Positions 41,984 through 50,974 of a DNA stretch of 52,461 bases are shown one piece after another. Every line of letters starts with the position of its first letter. Position 1 is the first letter of the stretch. A program made the position numbers and the translations under genes. The stretch is from an uncultured Prevotella sp. GTDB lineage: Bacteria > Bacteroidota > Bacteroidia > Bacteroidales > Bacteroidaceae. The stretch covers positions 1 to 52,461 of the forward strand of contig CAKQCV010000014.1 in NCBI GenBank assembly GCA_934217675.1, read 5' to 3'. The notes under the pieces are model-generated. The model was not told the DNA's origin. It did no database searches and saw only the letters and a list, made by a program, of their open reading frames with translations.

Positions 41984-44900
41984 ATGGGATTTAATAACTT
42001 TCTGAAAGCGCTGTTCGGTGACAAGTCGACACGCGACATGAAACAAATTCAACCTATTGTTGAAAAAGTAAAAGCCGCTTACCCTGAGATTAAAGCACTG
42101 ACAAATGACCAGCTTAGAGCAAAAACTAAGGAGTTACAGCAAAAGCTTCAAGATGCAGTAAAAGAAGACAAAGCAAAAATCGCAGAGCTAAAGGCAACAA
42201 TCGAAAACACACCAATTGATGAGCGTGAAGAAATCTTTAGCAAGATAGACAAGCTTGAGAAAGAAGTGCTCGACAAGTATGAAGTTGTTCTGAATGATAT
42301 TTTGCCTATTGCATTCAGTATAATGAAAGATACTGCAAGGCGATTCGCGGAAAATGAGGAGATTGTTGTCACTGCAAACGACTTTGACCGTGAATTGGCT
42401 GCGACAAAAGATTTTGTCCGCATAGAAGATGAAAAAGCCATATACAGCAACCATTGGAAAGCCGGTGGAAACGACATGAAGTGGGATATGGTACATTATG
42501 ACGTACAGTTATTTGGAGGTGCCGTACTTCATCAAGGCAAAATAGCAGAAATGGCAACTGGTGAAGGAAAAACCCTTGTTGCAACACTTCCTGTATTTTT
42601 GAATGCCTTGACAGGCAATGGAGTTCATGTTGTAACCGTCAATGATTATCTGGCAAAACGTGACTCTGAATGGATGGGACCATTATATATGTTCAATGGT
42701 TTGTCTGTAGATTGCATAGACAAACATCGTCCAAATTCTCCAGAGAGGCGTAAAGCTTATCAGGCAGATATAACATTTGGTACGAATAATGAGTTCGGAT
42801 TCGACTATCTGCGTGACAATATGGCAATATCGCCAGATGATCTTGTGCAGCGTATGCACAATTATGCAATTGTCGACGAGGTTGACTCAGTTTTGATCGA
42901 TGACGCACGTACACCACTTATTATATCTGGTCCTGTGCCAAATGGCGATGACCAGATGTTTGAGGAATATCAGCCATTGGTTGAAAAGCTTGTTGATGTT
43001 CAGAGAAAATTGGCAACCAAGTATCTTGCAGATGCAAAGCAGAAAATTTCGGAAGGAAAGAAAACCAACAACCAAAAACTTATTGATGAAGGTTTCTTGA
43101 GTCTGTATCGTTCCCACAAAGCTCTGCCTAAGAATAAGCCACTGATTAAGTATCTTTCTGAAGACGGAATAAAATCAGGAATGCTGAAGACGGAAGAAAT
43201 TTATATGGAAAACAACAACCGTCGAATGCCAGAAGCAGTAGAGCCACTATACTTCGTTGTTGATGAGAAACTCAATTCTGTAGATTTAACAGATAAGGGT
43301 ACAGATTGGTTAGCAAAAGAGGTTAATGATAAAGACTTGTTTGTCTTACCAGACATAACAACACAGCTCTCTCAGCTTGAAAACGAGAAAGACCTGAGTG
43401 ATCAAGAACGTCTTGACAAAAAGGATGCCTTATTAAACCACTATTCTGTACAGAGTGAACGTGTACATACTTTGCAGCAGTTGCTGAAAGCATATACAAT
43501 GTTCAACAAAGACGACGAATATGTTGTCATGGACGGTGAGGTAAAGATTGTAGACGAGCAAACCGGACGTATAATGGAAGGTCGCCAGTGGAGCGATGGA
43601 TTACATCAGGCAGTTGAGGCAAAGGAGCATGTTAAGATTAAAGAAGCAACTCAAACCTTTGCAACCATAACTCTGCAAAACTATTTCCGTATGTACCACA
43701 AGCTTTCTGGTATGACTGGTACTGCAAGCACTGAGGCTGGTGAGTTCTGGGATATTTATAAACTTGATGTTGTTGAAATCCCAACAAACAGACCAATACT
43801 ACGAAAGGATCTTGACGATAGACTATACAAGACTGCGCGCGAGAAATACAATGCCGTGATAGAGGAAATCCAAGAGATGATAAATCAAGGACGCCCAGTT
43901 TTGGTTGGTACTACTTCGGTTGAAATATCAGAGCTTTTGTCAAAGATGCTCACAATGCGTCATATTCCTCACAATGTGCTTAATGCGAAGTTGCATCAGC
44001 ATGAGGCTGACATAGTTGCAAAAGCCGGTTTAAGCAAAACTGTAACCATTGCCACAAACATGGCAGGTCGTGGTACTGATATCAAGCTTTCTCCAGAAGT
44101 AAAAGCTGCAGGTGGACTTGCTATCATTGGAACCGAGCGCCACGAGAGTCGTCGTGTAGACCGTCAGTTGCGTGGACGCGCAGGTCGTCAGGGTGACCCA
44201 GGCAGTTCTGTATTCTATGTAAGTTTGGAAGACAAGTTAATGCGTTTGTTTGCAAGCGAAAGAATAGCCAAAGTTATGGATAAGCTCGGAATAGAGGATG
44301 GTGAGCGCATTGAAAGTTCTCTTATGTCCAAGAGTATCGAAAGAGCACAGAAGAAGGTAGAAGAAAACAACTTCGGTATCCGTAAGCGCCTGTTGGAGTA
44401 TGATGACGTGATGAACAAGCAGCGTACGGTTATCTATGAGAAGCGCAGACATGCCCTTATGGGTGAGCGTATAGGCATGGATATAACCAATATCATTTGG
44501 GACCGTGTTGTCAACATCATCGAAAAGAATGACTATGAGGGCTGTAAGGATGAATTCTTAAAGATATTCTCAATGGAGTGCCCATTCACAGAAGTGGAAT
44601 TCCAAAATGAGAACCGCGAGAATCTTGAGGAGAAAGCATTCCAGCTATCTATGGCAGACTTCAAGAGAAAGACAGATCGTATACAGTCTGTAGCATGGCC
44701 AGTGATAAAGCAAGTATACGAGGAGCAAGGAGCCATCTATGAGCGCATCATGGTTCCACTGACAGACGGCAAGAGAATGTATAACATACCTTGCAACTTG
44801 AAAGAAGCTTATGAAAGTGAAGGCAAGAGTGTAGTGAAACAATTTGAGAAAACAATTTTGCTTCATATCATAGACGACTGTTGGAAAGAAAATCTGCGTG

Positions 44901-45289
44901 CACTCGACGAGTTGAAACATAGTGTTCAGAATGCTTCTTATGAGCAAAAGGATCCACTCGTAATATTCAAGTTGGAGAGTGTCAAGCTGTTTGACGACAT
45001 GGTTGACCAAATGAACAACAGAATCGTTGGAATTCTAATGCGTGCACAGATTCCTGTAATGCAGCAGGATGAGGTGCAGGAAGCCGCTCCAGAGGAGCAC
45101 TCACAGCAGTATACTGAGGAGAAGCTAAATCCTGATGAGGAAGCACAACAGATAGCTGCAACTCAAGATACAAGAGAAAATGCTGCCAACGAACCTGTTG
45201 TAAAAGAAAAGCAACCTGGCAGAAATGACTTGTGTCCATGTGGTAGCGGAAAGAAATTCAAGAACTGTCACGGTCGTGGATTGGTTTAA
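41984..45289 (+). CDS. secA: preprotein translocase ATPase SecA
   Basis: 1,101-residue motor ATPase driving protein export through SecYEG. Nucleotide-binding motifs: [12 protein letters not shown] (~190), [32 protein letters not shown] and [13 protein letters not shown]. The preprotein cross-linking, scaffold and wing domains are present, and the C-terminus has the zinc-binding SEC-C motif [20 protein letters not shown]. It is longer than E. coli SecA because of inserts, as usual in Bacteroidota. A TAAATTTG -7-like box lies at 41938-41945 without a clear -33. A terminator follows at 45349. Confidence 0.98.
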   Translation: MGFNNFLKALFGDKSTRDMKQIQPIVEKVKAAYPEIKALTNDQLRAKTKELQQKLQDAVKEDKAKIAELKATIENTPIDEREEIFSKIDKLEKEVLDKYEVVLNDILPIAFSIMKDTARRFAENEEIVVTANDFDRELAATKDFVRIEDEKAIYSNHWKAGGNDMKWDMVHYDVQLFGGAVLHQGKIAEMATGEGKTLVATLPVFLNALTGNGVHVVTVNDYLAKRDSEWMGPLYMFNGLSVDCIDKHRPNSPERRKAYQADITFGTNNEFGFDYLRDNMAISPDDLVQRMHNYAIVDEVDSVLIDDARTPLIISGPVPNGDDQMFEEYQPLVEKLVDVQRKLATKYLADAKQKISEGKKTNNQKLIDEGFLSLYRSHKALPKNKPLIKYLSEDGIKSGMLKTEEIYMENNNRRMPEAVEPLYFVVDEKLNSVDLTDKGTDWLAKEVNDKDLFVLPDITTQLSQLENEKDLSDQERLDKKDALLNHYSVQSERVHTLQQLLKAYTMFNKDDEYVVMDGEVKIVDEQTGRIMEGRQWSDGLHQAVEAKEHVKIKEATQTFATITLQNYFRMYHKLSGMTGTASTEAGEFWDIYKLDVVEIPTNRPILRKDLDDRLYKTAREKYNAVIEEIQEMINQGRPVLVGTTSVEISELLSKMLTMRHIPHNVLNAKLHQHEADIVAKAGLSKTVTIATNMAGRGTDIKLSPEVKAAGGLAIIGTERHESRRVDRQLRGRAGRQGDPGSSVFYVSLEDKLMRLFASERIAKVMDKLGIEDGERIESSLMSKSIERAQKKVEENNFGIRKRLLEYDDVMNKQRTVIYEKRRHALMGERIGMDITNIIWDRVVNIIEKNDYEGCKDEFLKIFSMECPFTEVEFQNENRENLEEKAFQLSMADFKRKTDRIQSVAWPVIKQVYEEQGAIYERIMVPLTDGKRMYNIPCNLKEAYESEGKSVVKQFEKTILLHIIDDCWKENLRALDELKHSVQNASYEQKDPLVIFKLESVKLFDDMVDQMNNRIVGILMRAQIPVMQQDEVQEAAPEEHSQQYTEEKLNPDEEAQQIAATQDTRENAANEPVVKEKQPGRNDLCPCGSGKKFKNCHGRGLV

Positions 45290-45348
45290 AAAGAACTAAT
45301 ATCCTATCGTGGATTAACTAATTTTTAATTAGGAAACATTATTTACAG

Positions 45349-45391
45349 GTGTGTCAGATAAGTAGAAATATTTATATGGCACACTTTTTTT
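45349..45391 (+). terminator. terminator downstream of secA
   Basis: GTGTGTCA (45349-45356) pairs with TGGCACAC (45377-45384) with one G-T pair; it is followed directly by seven T residues. Confidence 0.75.
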
Positions 45392-45434
45392 AATAAAACA
45401 GCTTACAATCCTTACTTTTATAAAACGAAAAGTT

Positions 45435-46163
45435 ATGAAAATTACATTTACTAATCTAAGAAAAGAATTTGGAGACAAGATAGCAGTAAACATAGAAAAT
45501 CTTGATGTAAAGCCAGGAACATTATTAGGTATCGTTGGAAACAACGGAGCAGGCAAGACAACTCTGTTTAGGCTTACCCTTGATTTGCTCAGACCAGACA
45601 GTGGCGAAGTAATAACCCAGTTCGTAAATTCAGACGGTACTACATTTGGAACAGACGTAAAAGTTAGCGAAGAATGGAAAGTTTACACGGGAGCATACAT
45701 AGATGAGAATTTTCTGATAGATTTTCTTACGCCAGAGGAATATTTTGAATTTATAGCAAAGGCAAACGACATAAGCAAAAGTGCCATGATCGAAAGGATA
45801 GAGAAATTCTCCCATTTTATGAACGAAGAGATTGTTGGCAAAAATAACATAATAAGAAGCATGTCTGCCGGAAATAAGCAGAAAATAGGCATTATCTCTG
45901 CCATGCTAAACGAGCCTCAGTTGCTTATACTTGATGAACCATTCAATTTTCTTGACCCCTCAAGTCAAAATATTTTAAAGAAGATATTAGTTGAATACAA
46001 TAAAGCCACAGGAGCCACAATACTTATAAGCAGCCATAACCTGTCACACACGATGGACATCTGCAACAGAATTGTTATAATGGAGCATGGTTGTATTGTA
46101 AAAGATTTTTCTGAGCCAAACAGCAACACCAGACAAGAGTTAGAGGAATACTTTAACAAATAA
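45435..46163 (+). CDS. ABC transporter ATP-binding protein, no permease nearby
   Basis: 242-residue ABC ATPase with Walker A GNNGAGKT (35-42), Walker B LLILDEPFNFLDP, H-loop LISSHNLSH and a divergent signature SMSAGNKQK in place of LSGGQ. This type normally pairs with a separate multi-spanning permease in export systems, but neither neighbour is a permease. It either works with a partner encoded elsewhere or has a non-transport role. It lies in the same direction between secA and feoAB but is separated from both by a terminator or a promoter. Confidence 0.9.
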   Translation: MKITFTNLRKEFGDKIAVNIENLDVKPGTLLGIVGNNGAGKTTLFRLTLDLLRPDSGEVITQFVNSDGTTFGTDVKVSEEWKVYTGAYIDENFLIDFLTPEEYFEFIAKANDISKSAMIERIEKFSHFMNEEIVGKNNIIRSMSAGNKQKIGIISAMLNEPQLLILDEPFNFLDPSSQNILKKILVEYNKATGATILISSHNLSHTMDICNRIVIMEHGCIVKDFSEPNSNTRQELEEYFNK

Positions 46164-46259
46164 AATACAGCAAGCTGCACAATCCACAAACCAGTTTTCA
46201 TCCCACCATGCACATATAGCATAAAATAGTTATAAAAACAATTAGTATTTATTCAAGCA

Positions 46260-46291
46260 TTTGCTTTTTTCGGTGAAACATATTAACTTTG
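46260..46291 (+). promoter_or_regulatory. Bacteroidota-type promoter of feoAB
   Basis: -33 TTTG at 46260-46263 and -7 TAACTTTG at 46284-46291, spacer 20 bp. The predicted start near 46298 excludes the in-frame ATG at 46261 as translation start. Confidence 0.75.
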
Positions 46292-46320
46292 TATTGCATA
46301 AAATTGCTTTATTAAGAAAA

Positions 46321-48744
46321 ATGAAATTATCAGAGCTAAAAACTGGAGAAAAGGGAGTCATCGTTAAAGTATTAGGACACGGTGGCTTTAGGAAAAGAAT
46401 CATTGAAATGGGGTTCATCAAAGGACAGGTTGTAGAAGTCTTGCTCAACGCACCATTACACGACCCTGTTAAATACAAGATAATGGGTTATGAAGTATCG
46501 TTGAGACATAACGAAGCTGCAATGATTGAGATAATTTCCGTTGACGAAGCCCAAAAGCTGAATGATGAAGAAAGATATGGTATCCAAAATAACAATGCAG
46601 AAGTAACATACAGCACCGAATGTTGCAATAAGATTTCAGAAACACAACTGCATGATGTAGCTTTGAAAAAGAGGAAAAGTATAAATATAGCATTGGTAGG
46701 AAATCCAAACTGTGGAAAGACATCTCTTTTCAACTATATATCTGGAGCCCATGAACGAGTGGGAAATTATTCAGGCGTTACAGTAGATGCCAAAGAAGGT
46801 CATGCCGCATTCAAAGGCTATGATTTAAATATAATAGACCTGCCAGGCACCTACTCTCTTTCAGCCTATAGTCCAGAAGAGCTATATGTAAGAAAGGAAA
46901 TCATTGACAAGACTCCAGACATTATAATAAACGTAATAGACTCAAGCAACATAGAGCGCAATCTATATCTTACGACACAGCTTGTAGACATGAACCAGCG
47001 AATTGTATGTGCTCTGAACATGTATGATGAATTTGAAGAGCGTGGCGACAAGCTAAATTACCAAACCTTAGGAAAGCTGTTTGGCGTACCGATGATTCCA
47101 ACTGTCTTCAAGTCAGGCAGAGGAATAAACGAACTGTTTTCTACGGTAATAAACATGTATGAAGACGAAGACAAGACCTACCGTCACATACACATCAACC
47201 ATGGAAAAGACATAGAAGAAGGTATTGACCGCATAAAAGAGTTGATACAAAAAGACGAGCAGATACGATACAAGTATTCTACCCGCTATCTTGCCATAAA
47301 ACTTCTTGAAAACGACAGCAGTGCAGAGACTTTAATAAACGAGCTGCCAAACGGCAAGGAGATAATCGAAAGAAGGGATAAAGAAGCCGTAAGGATAAAA
47401 GAAGAAGTTACAGAAGACAGCGAAACCGCCATTATGAATGCCAAGTATGGCTTTATAAGTGGAGCTTTAAAGGAAGCTGAGTATATGACTGGAAACAAGC
47501 AAGATACATATCAAACGACACACGTTATTGACAGTATTATAACAAACAAGTATCTTGGTTTTCCGCTCTTTTTCTTTCTGCTCTACATTATGTTTCAAGT
47601 AACATTCTCGCTTGGACAGTATCCTATGGACTGGATAGACTCAGGCATAGGAGCATTAAGCGATTGGATAAGCGAGAACATGGCAGACGGTCCGTTAAAG
47701 GCAATGCTTGTAGACGGAGTGATAGGCGGTGTAGGCTCTGTCATTGTATTCTTGCCCCAAATCCTTATCTTGTATGCATTTATTTCCTTCATGGAGGACA
47801 GCGGATACATGGCTCGTGCAGCCTTTATTATGGACAAGCTGATGCATAAGATGGGCTTGCACGGAAAATCTTTCATACCGCTGATAATGGGCTTTGGTTG
47901 CAATGTGCCGGCAGTAATGGCAACACGAACGATAGAAAGCCGTAAAAGCAGACTCATAACTATGCTTATTCTCCCCTTCATGAGCTGTTCAGCACGACTG
48001 CCGATTTATATAATGATAACAAGCACCTTCTTTGCCGTAAAATATTGCAGTTTGATAATGATTTCCCTGTATGTCATAGGTATCGTTGTGGCAATAATAA
48101 TGAGTCGCCTTTTCAGCAAATGGTTAGTGAAAAAAGACGACACACCGTTTGTTATGGAATTGCCACCTTACAGATTCCCTACAACGAAAGCGATACTGCG
48201 CCACACTTGGGAGAAAGGAAAACAATATTTAAAGAAGATGGGAGGCATTATCCTTGTTGCGAGCATCATCGTGTGGGCTTTGGGATATTTCCCCCACAAC
48301 GACAATCTGAACATGCAGGAGCAGCAAGAGCAAAGCTATATTGGCAAGATAGGAAAAATTATAGAACCAGTTTTCAAGCCACAGGGCTTTGATTGGAAGC
48401 TATCCGTAGGTTTAGTTTCGGGCGTTGGTGCAAAAGAGATTGTAGCTTCAACCATGGGCGTGCTGTATTCTGGCGATGATAGCGTTGCCGACGATTCAGA
48501 GTCAAGTTCTGCAAAATACCATTATCTGTATGAAAAGATGTCAGCAGACGGTATTACGCCGCTTATAGCATTCTGCTATCTTCTCTTCGTTTTGCTGTAT
48601 TTCCCATGTTTAGCAACCATCGTTGCTGTAAAGAACGAGACAGGCAGTTGGAAGTGGGCATTTTTCACAGCTGCATACACAACAGCAACCGCATGGATAC
48701 TGTCAGCATTGGTATACCAGATAGGCAGCTGCTTCATAAAATAA
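46321..48744 (+). CDS. feoB: FeoA-FeoB fusion ferrous iron transporter
   Basis: 807 residues. The first ~75 form a FeoA SH3-like domain (LSELKTGEKGVIVKVLGHGGFRKRIIEMG). After a linker comes the FeoB G-domain with G1 GNPNCGKTSLF, G3 DLPGTYSL and G4 NMYD, then a helical GDI-like region. The C-terminal half has two Gate motifs and multiple membrane helices (FIPLIMGFGCNVPAVMATRTI; SVGLVSGVGAKEIVASTMGVL). It imports Fe2+ across the inner membrane. The start at 46321 (MKLSEL) is set by the promoter. FeoA fused to FeoB is common in Bacteroidota. No Fur-like operator was recognised. Confidence 0.96.
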   Translation: MKLSELKTGEKGVIVKVLGHGGFRKRIIEMGFIKGQVVEVLLNAPLHDPVKYKIMGYEVSLRHNEAAMIEIISVDEAQKLNDEERYGIQNNNAEVTYSTECCNKISETQLHDVALKKRKSINIALVGNPNCGKTSLFNYISGAHERVGNYSGVTVDAKEGHAAFKGYDLNIIDLPGTYSLSAYSPEELYVRKEIIDKTPDIIINVIDSSNIERNLYLTTQLVDMNQRIVCALNMYDEFEERGDKLNYQTLGKLFGVPMIPTVFKSGRGINELFSTVINMYEDEDKTYRHIHINHGKDIEEGIDRIKELIQKDEQIRYKYSTRYLAIKLLENDSSAETLINELPNGKEIIERRDKEAVRIKEEVTEDSETAIMNAKYGFISGALKEAEYMTGNKQDTYQTTHVIDSIITNKYLGFPLFFFLLYIMFQVTFSLGQYPMDWIDSGIGALSDWISENMADGPLKAMLVDGVIGGVGSVIVFLPQILILYAFISFMEDSGYMARAAFIMDKLMHKMGLHGKSFIPLIMGFGCNVPAVMATRTIESRKSRLITMLILPFMSCSARLPIYIMITSTFFAVKYCSLIMISLYVIGIVVAIIMSRLFSKWLVKKDDTPFVMELPPYRFPTTKAILRHTWEKGKQYLKKMGGIILVASIIVWALGYFPHNDNLNMQEQQEQSYIGKIGKIIEPVFKPQGFDWKLSVGLVSGVGAKEIVASTMGVLYSGDDSVADDSESSSAKYHYLYEKMSADGITPLIAFCYLLFVLLYFPCLATIVAVKNETGSWKWAFFTAAYTTATAWILSALVYQIGSCFIK

Positions 48745-48852
48745 AAATATGAGCACCACATAAAGATAAAGCATTATAATACAAAACATAAGATAATATA
48801 AAGATAAAGACATAAGTTTATCTATAAACAAAAAACAAAAACCTAAAAAATT

Positions 48853-50007
48853 ATGATTAACAGATTTATCCTTAACGAAGTTTCATACTTCGGTCCTGGA
48901 GCAAGAAAAGAACTCCCAAATGTAGTAAAGAGCCGTGGATTCAAGAAAGCCCTTGTTGTTACCGACAAAGGCTTAATGAAATTTGGTGTAGCAAAGATGG
49001 TACTCGACGTGCTCGATGATGCAAAAGTGCCGTATGAGATATATGATGAAGTAAAGCCAAACCCAACCGTACAGAATGTTACAAACGGAGTAAAAGCATG
49101 TAAAGATGCTGAAGCCGACTTTATAATAGCAATTGGTGGCGGATCGTCTATGGACACCGCAAAGGGTATTGGTATAATATGCACCAATCCAGAATTTGCA
49201 GATGTCGTTTCGCTTGAAGGCGTTGCTGATACCAAGAACAAGTGCTTGCCAATCATTGCCCTTCCGACCACAGCTGGAACAGCAGCCGAAACCACTATCA
49301 ACTATGTCATCATCGACGAAAAACGCCAGCAGAAGATGGTATGCGTAGATCCTAATGATATTCCAGCCGTTGCAATCATAGATGCAGAACTTATGTATTC
49401 ATTGCCAAAGGGTCTTACAGCAGCAACCGGAATGGATGCCATGACACATGCCATTGAAGGTTTGATAACCAAAGCCGCATGGGAGATGAGCGATATGTTC
49501 GAGATTAAAGCCATAGAGATGATTCACAAGTATCTGCCGATAGCAGTGAACGATCCAAAGAATCCAGAAGGCAGAAACGGTATGGCTGTGGCACAATATA
49601 TAGCCGGTATGGCATTCTCTAACGTTGGACTTGGTGTTGACCATGGTATGGCACATCCGATGAGTGCTCTCCACGATGTTCCACATGGAGTTGCCTGTGC
49701 AATTCTGCTTCCAACCATCATGCGTTTCAACATGCCAGTAAGCATAAAGAAGTATGTTGAGATAGCCAAAGCCGTTGGTGTCTATGAAATCGGCATGACC
49801 GACGAGCAAGCTGCAGAAGCAGCATGCAACGAGATAGAGAATCTCTCAAAGCTTGTTGGCATTCCTCAGCATCTTTCAGAATTAGGAATAAAAGAAGAAG
49901 ACATCCCAGCTCTTGCTGATCAGGCAATTACTGACGTTTGCACTCCAGGCAATCCACGCCCTGTGACAAGAGAAGAGATTGTTGAACTATACAAGAAGAT
50001 TCTTTAG
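48853..50007 (+). CDS. fucO: iron-containing alcohol dehydrogenase (lactaldehyde reductase, FucO-like)
   Basis: 384-residue group III alcohol dehydrogenase, closely matching lactaldehyde reductase, which reduces L-lactaldehyde to 1,2-propanediol with NADH in fucose or rhamnose fermentation. The NAD-binding loop is IIAIGGGSSMDTAKG; the Fe2+ ligands lie in AATGMDAMTHAIEG and GLGVDHGMAHPMSALHDVPHGVA. Full length. The 108-bp gap after feoAB holds short A+T-rich repeats (ATAAAGATAAAG) but no clear signal. A strong terminator follows. Confidence 0.9.
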   Translation: MINRFILNEVSYFGPGARKELPNVVKSRGFKKALVVTDKGLMKFGVAKMVLDVLDDAKVPYEIYDEVKPNPTVQNVTNGVKACKDAEADFIIAIGGGSSMDTAKGIGIICTNPEFADVVSLEGVADTKNKCLPIIALPTTAGTAAETTINYVIIDEKRQQKMVCVDPNDIPAVAIIDAELMYSLPKGLTAATGMDAMTHAIEGLITKAAWEMSDMFEIKAIEMIHKYLPIAVNDPKNPEGRNGMAVAQYIAGMAFSNVGLGVDHGMAHPMSALHDVPHGVACAILLPTIMRFNMPVSIKKYVEIAKAVGVYEIGMTDEQAAEAACNEIENLSKLVGIPQHLSELGIKEEDIPALADQAITDVCTPGNPRPVTREEIVELYKKIL

Positions 50008-50036
50008 TCAAGATAAAGAAACAATATAAAAAGATT

Positions 50037-50074
50037 ATGGGTTGGCTCCGATATTGGAACCAACCCATATTTTT
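50037..50074 (+). terminator. terminator downstream of fucO
   Basis: ATGGGTTGG (50037-50045) and CCAACCCAT (50060-50068) form a perfect stem extended by TCC/GGA, followed by ATATTTTTT. Confidence 0.85.
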
Positions 50075-50127
50075 TATCATCATCGAAATTGACGAAACCA
50101 AATGAATAACAATTCTTTTACTGAAGA

Positions 50128-50868
50128 TTATTCAGCTACGTCTTCAGCGGGTTTCATGTTAGTATAAACATTCTGAACATCATCGTCGTCTTCAAGAATG
50201 TCAACCATCTTGTCGATAGTCTCACGCTGCTCAGGTGTAACATCCTTCAAGTCGGTAGGAATGCGAGTGAACTCAGCACCAGTAATCTCTATCCCCTTGC
50301 CCTCAAGATGCTTTTGCAAATCGCTGAAGCTTTTAGGATCGCCATAAATAGTAACCTCGTTGGTTTCCTCGTCATAGTCGTAGTCTTCCTCCACGCCATA
50401 ATCTATAAACTCAAGTATAAGGTCGTCCATGTCAAGGTCGGCAGGCTTTTTGAATGTAAACACACTCTTTTGGTCGAAAAGGAACGAAAGCGAGCCCTGA
50501 GTACCAAGGTTACCGTTGTATTTGTTAAATACGGCACGCACATTAGCCACCGTACGCGTAGTATTATCAGTAGCAGCATCAACAAAAATAGCCACTCCGT
50601 GAGGACCATATCCCTCGTATGTAACCTCTTTGAAGTCTTTCTGGTCTTTACCCATAGCATTTTTGATAGCGCGCTCAACATTAGCGTTAGGCATATTCTC
50701 GCGCTTTGCAGTCTGAATGATAGCTCTTAGGTGCGGGTTATTCTCCGGATCCGGTCCACCAGCCTTTACAGCGATAGCTATCTGTTTACCAATTTTGGTA
50801 AATGTGCGAGCCATGTGGCCCCATCTTTTCAATTTTGTCGCTTTGCGATATTCAAATGCTCTTCCCAT
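50128..50868 (-). CDS. YebC/PmpR family protein
   Basis: 246 residues. The N-terminus (MGRAFEYRKATKLKRWGHMARTFTKIGKQI) and the core KAGGPDPENNPHLRAIIQTAKRENMPNANVERAIKNA are diagnostic, followed by YEGYGPHGVAIFVDAATDNTTRTVANVR. The family was long annotated as a transcriptional regulator; more recent work ties YebC proteins to relief of ribosome stalling during translation, so the molecular role here is open. It lies downstream of pheT on the minus strand; a hairpin (CGCATGGTG / CACCATACG, 50926-50950) in the gap probably ends the pheT transcript. Confidence 0.93.
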   Translation of the reverse strand: MGRAFEYRKATKLKRWGHMARTFTKIGKQIAIAVKAGGPDPENNPHLRAIIQTAKRENMPNANVERAIKNAMGKDQKDFKEVTYEGYGPHGVAIFVDAATDNTTRTVANVRAVFNKYNGNLGTQGSLSFLFDQKSVFTFKKPADLDMDDLILEFIDYGVEEDYDYDEETNEVTIYGDPKSFSDLQKHLEGKGIEITGAEFTRIPTDLKDVTPEQRETIDKMVDILEDDDDVQNVYTNMKPAEDVAE

Positions 50869-50925
50869 TGGAGTAATTGTTTATTTTGAAATTTTAAATT
50901 AATGTTTTCTTCTAAAATCAAGATT

Positions 50926-50950
50926 CGCATGGTGTCATAAGCACCATACG
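50926..50950 (-). terminator. hairpin downstream of pheT
   Basis: A 9-bp stem with one mismatch (CGCATGGTG / CACCATACG) and a 7-nt loop sits 24 bp after the pheT stop. The T-tract on the minus strand is weak. Confidence 0.5.
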
Positions 50951-50974
50951 ATTCCTTTTATATACTAATATTAC

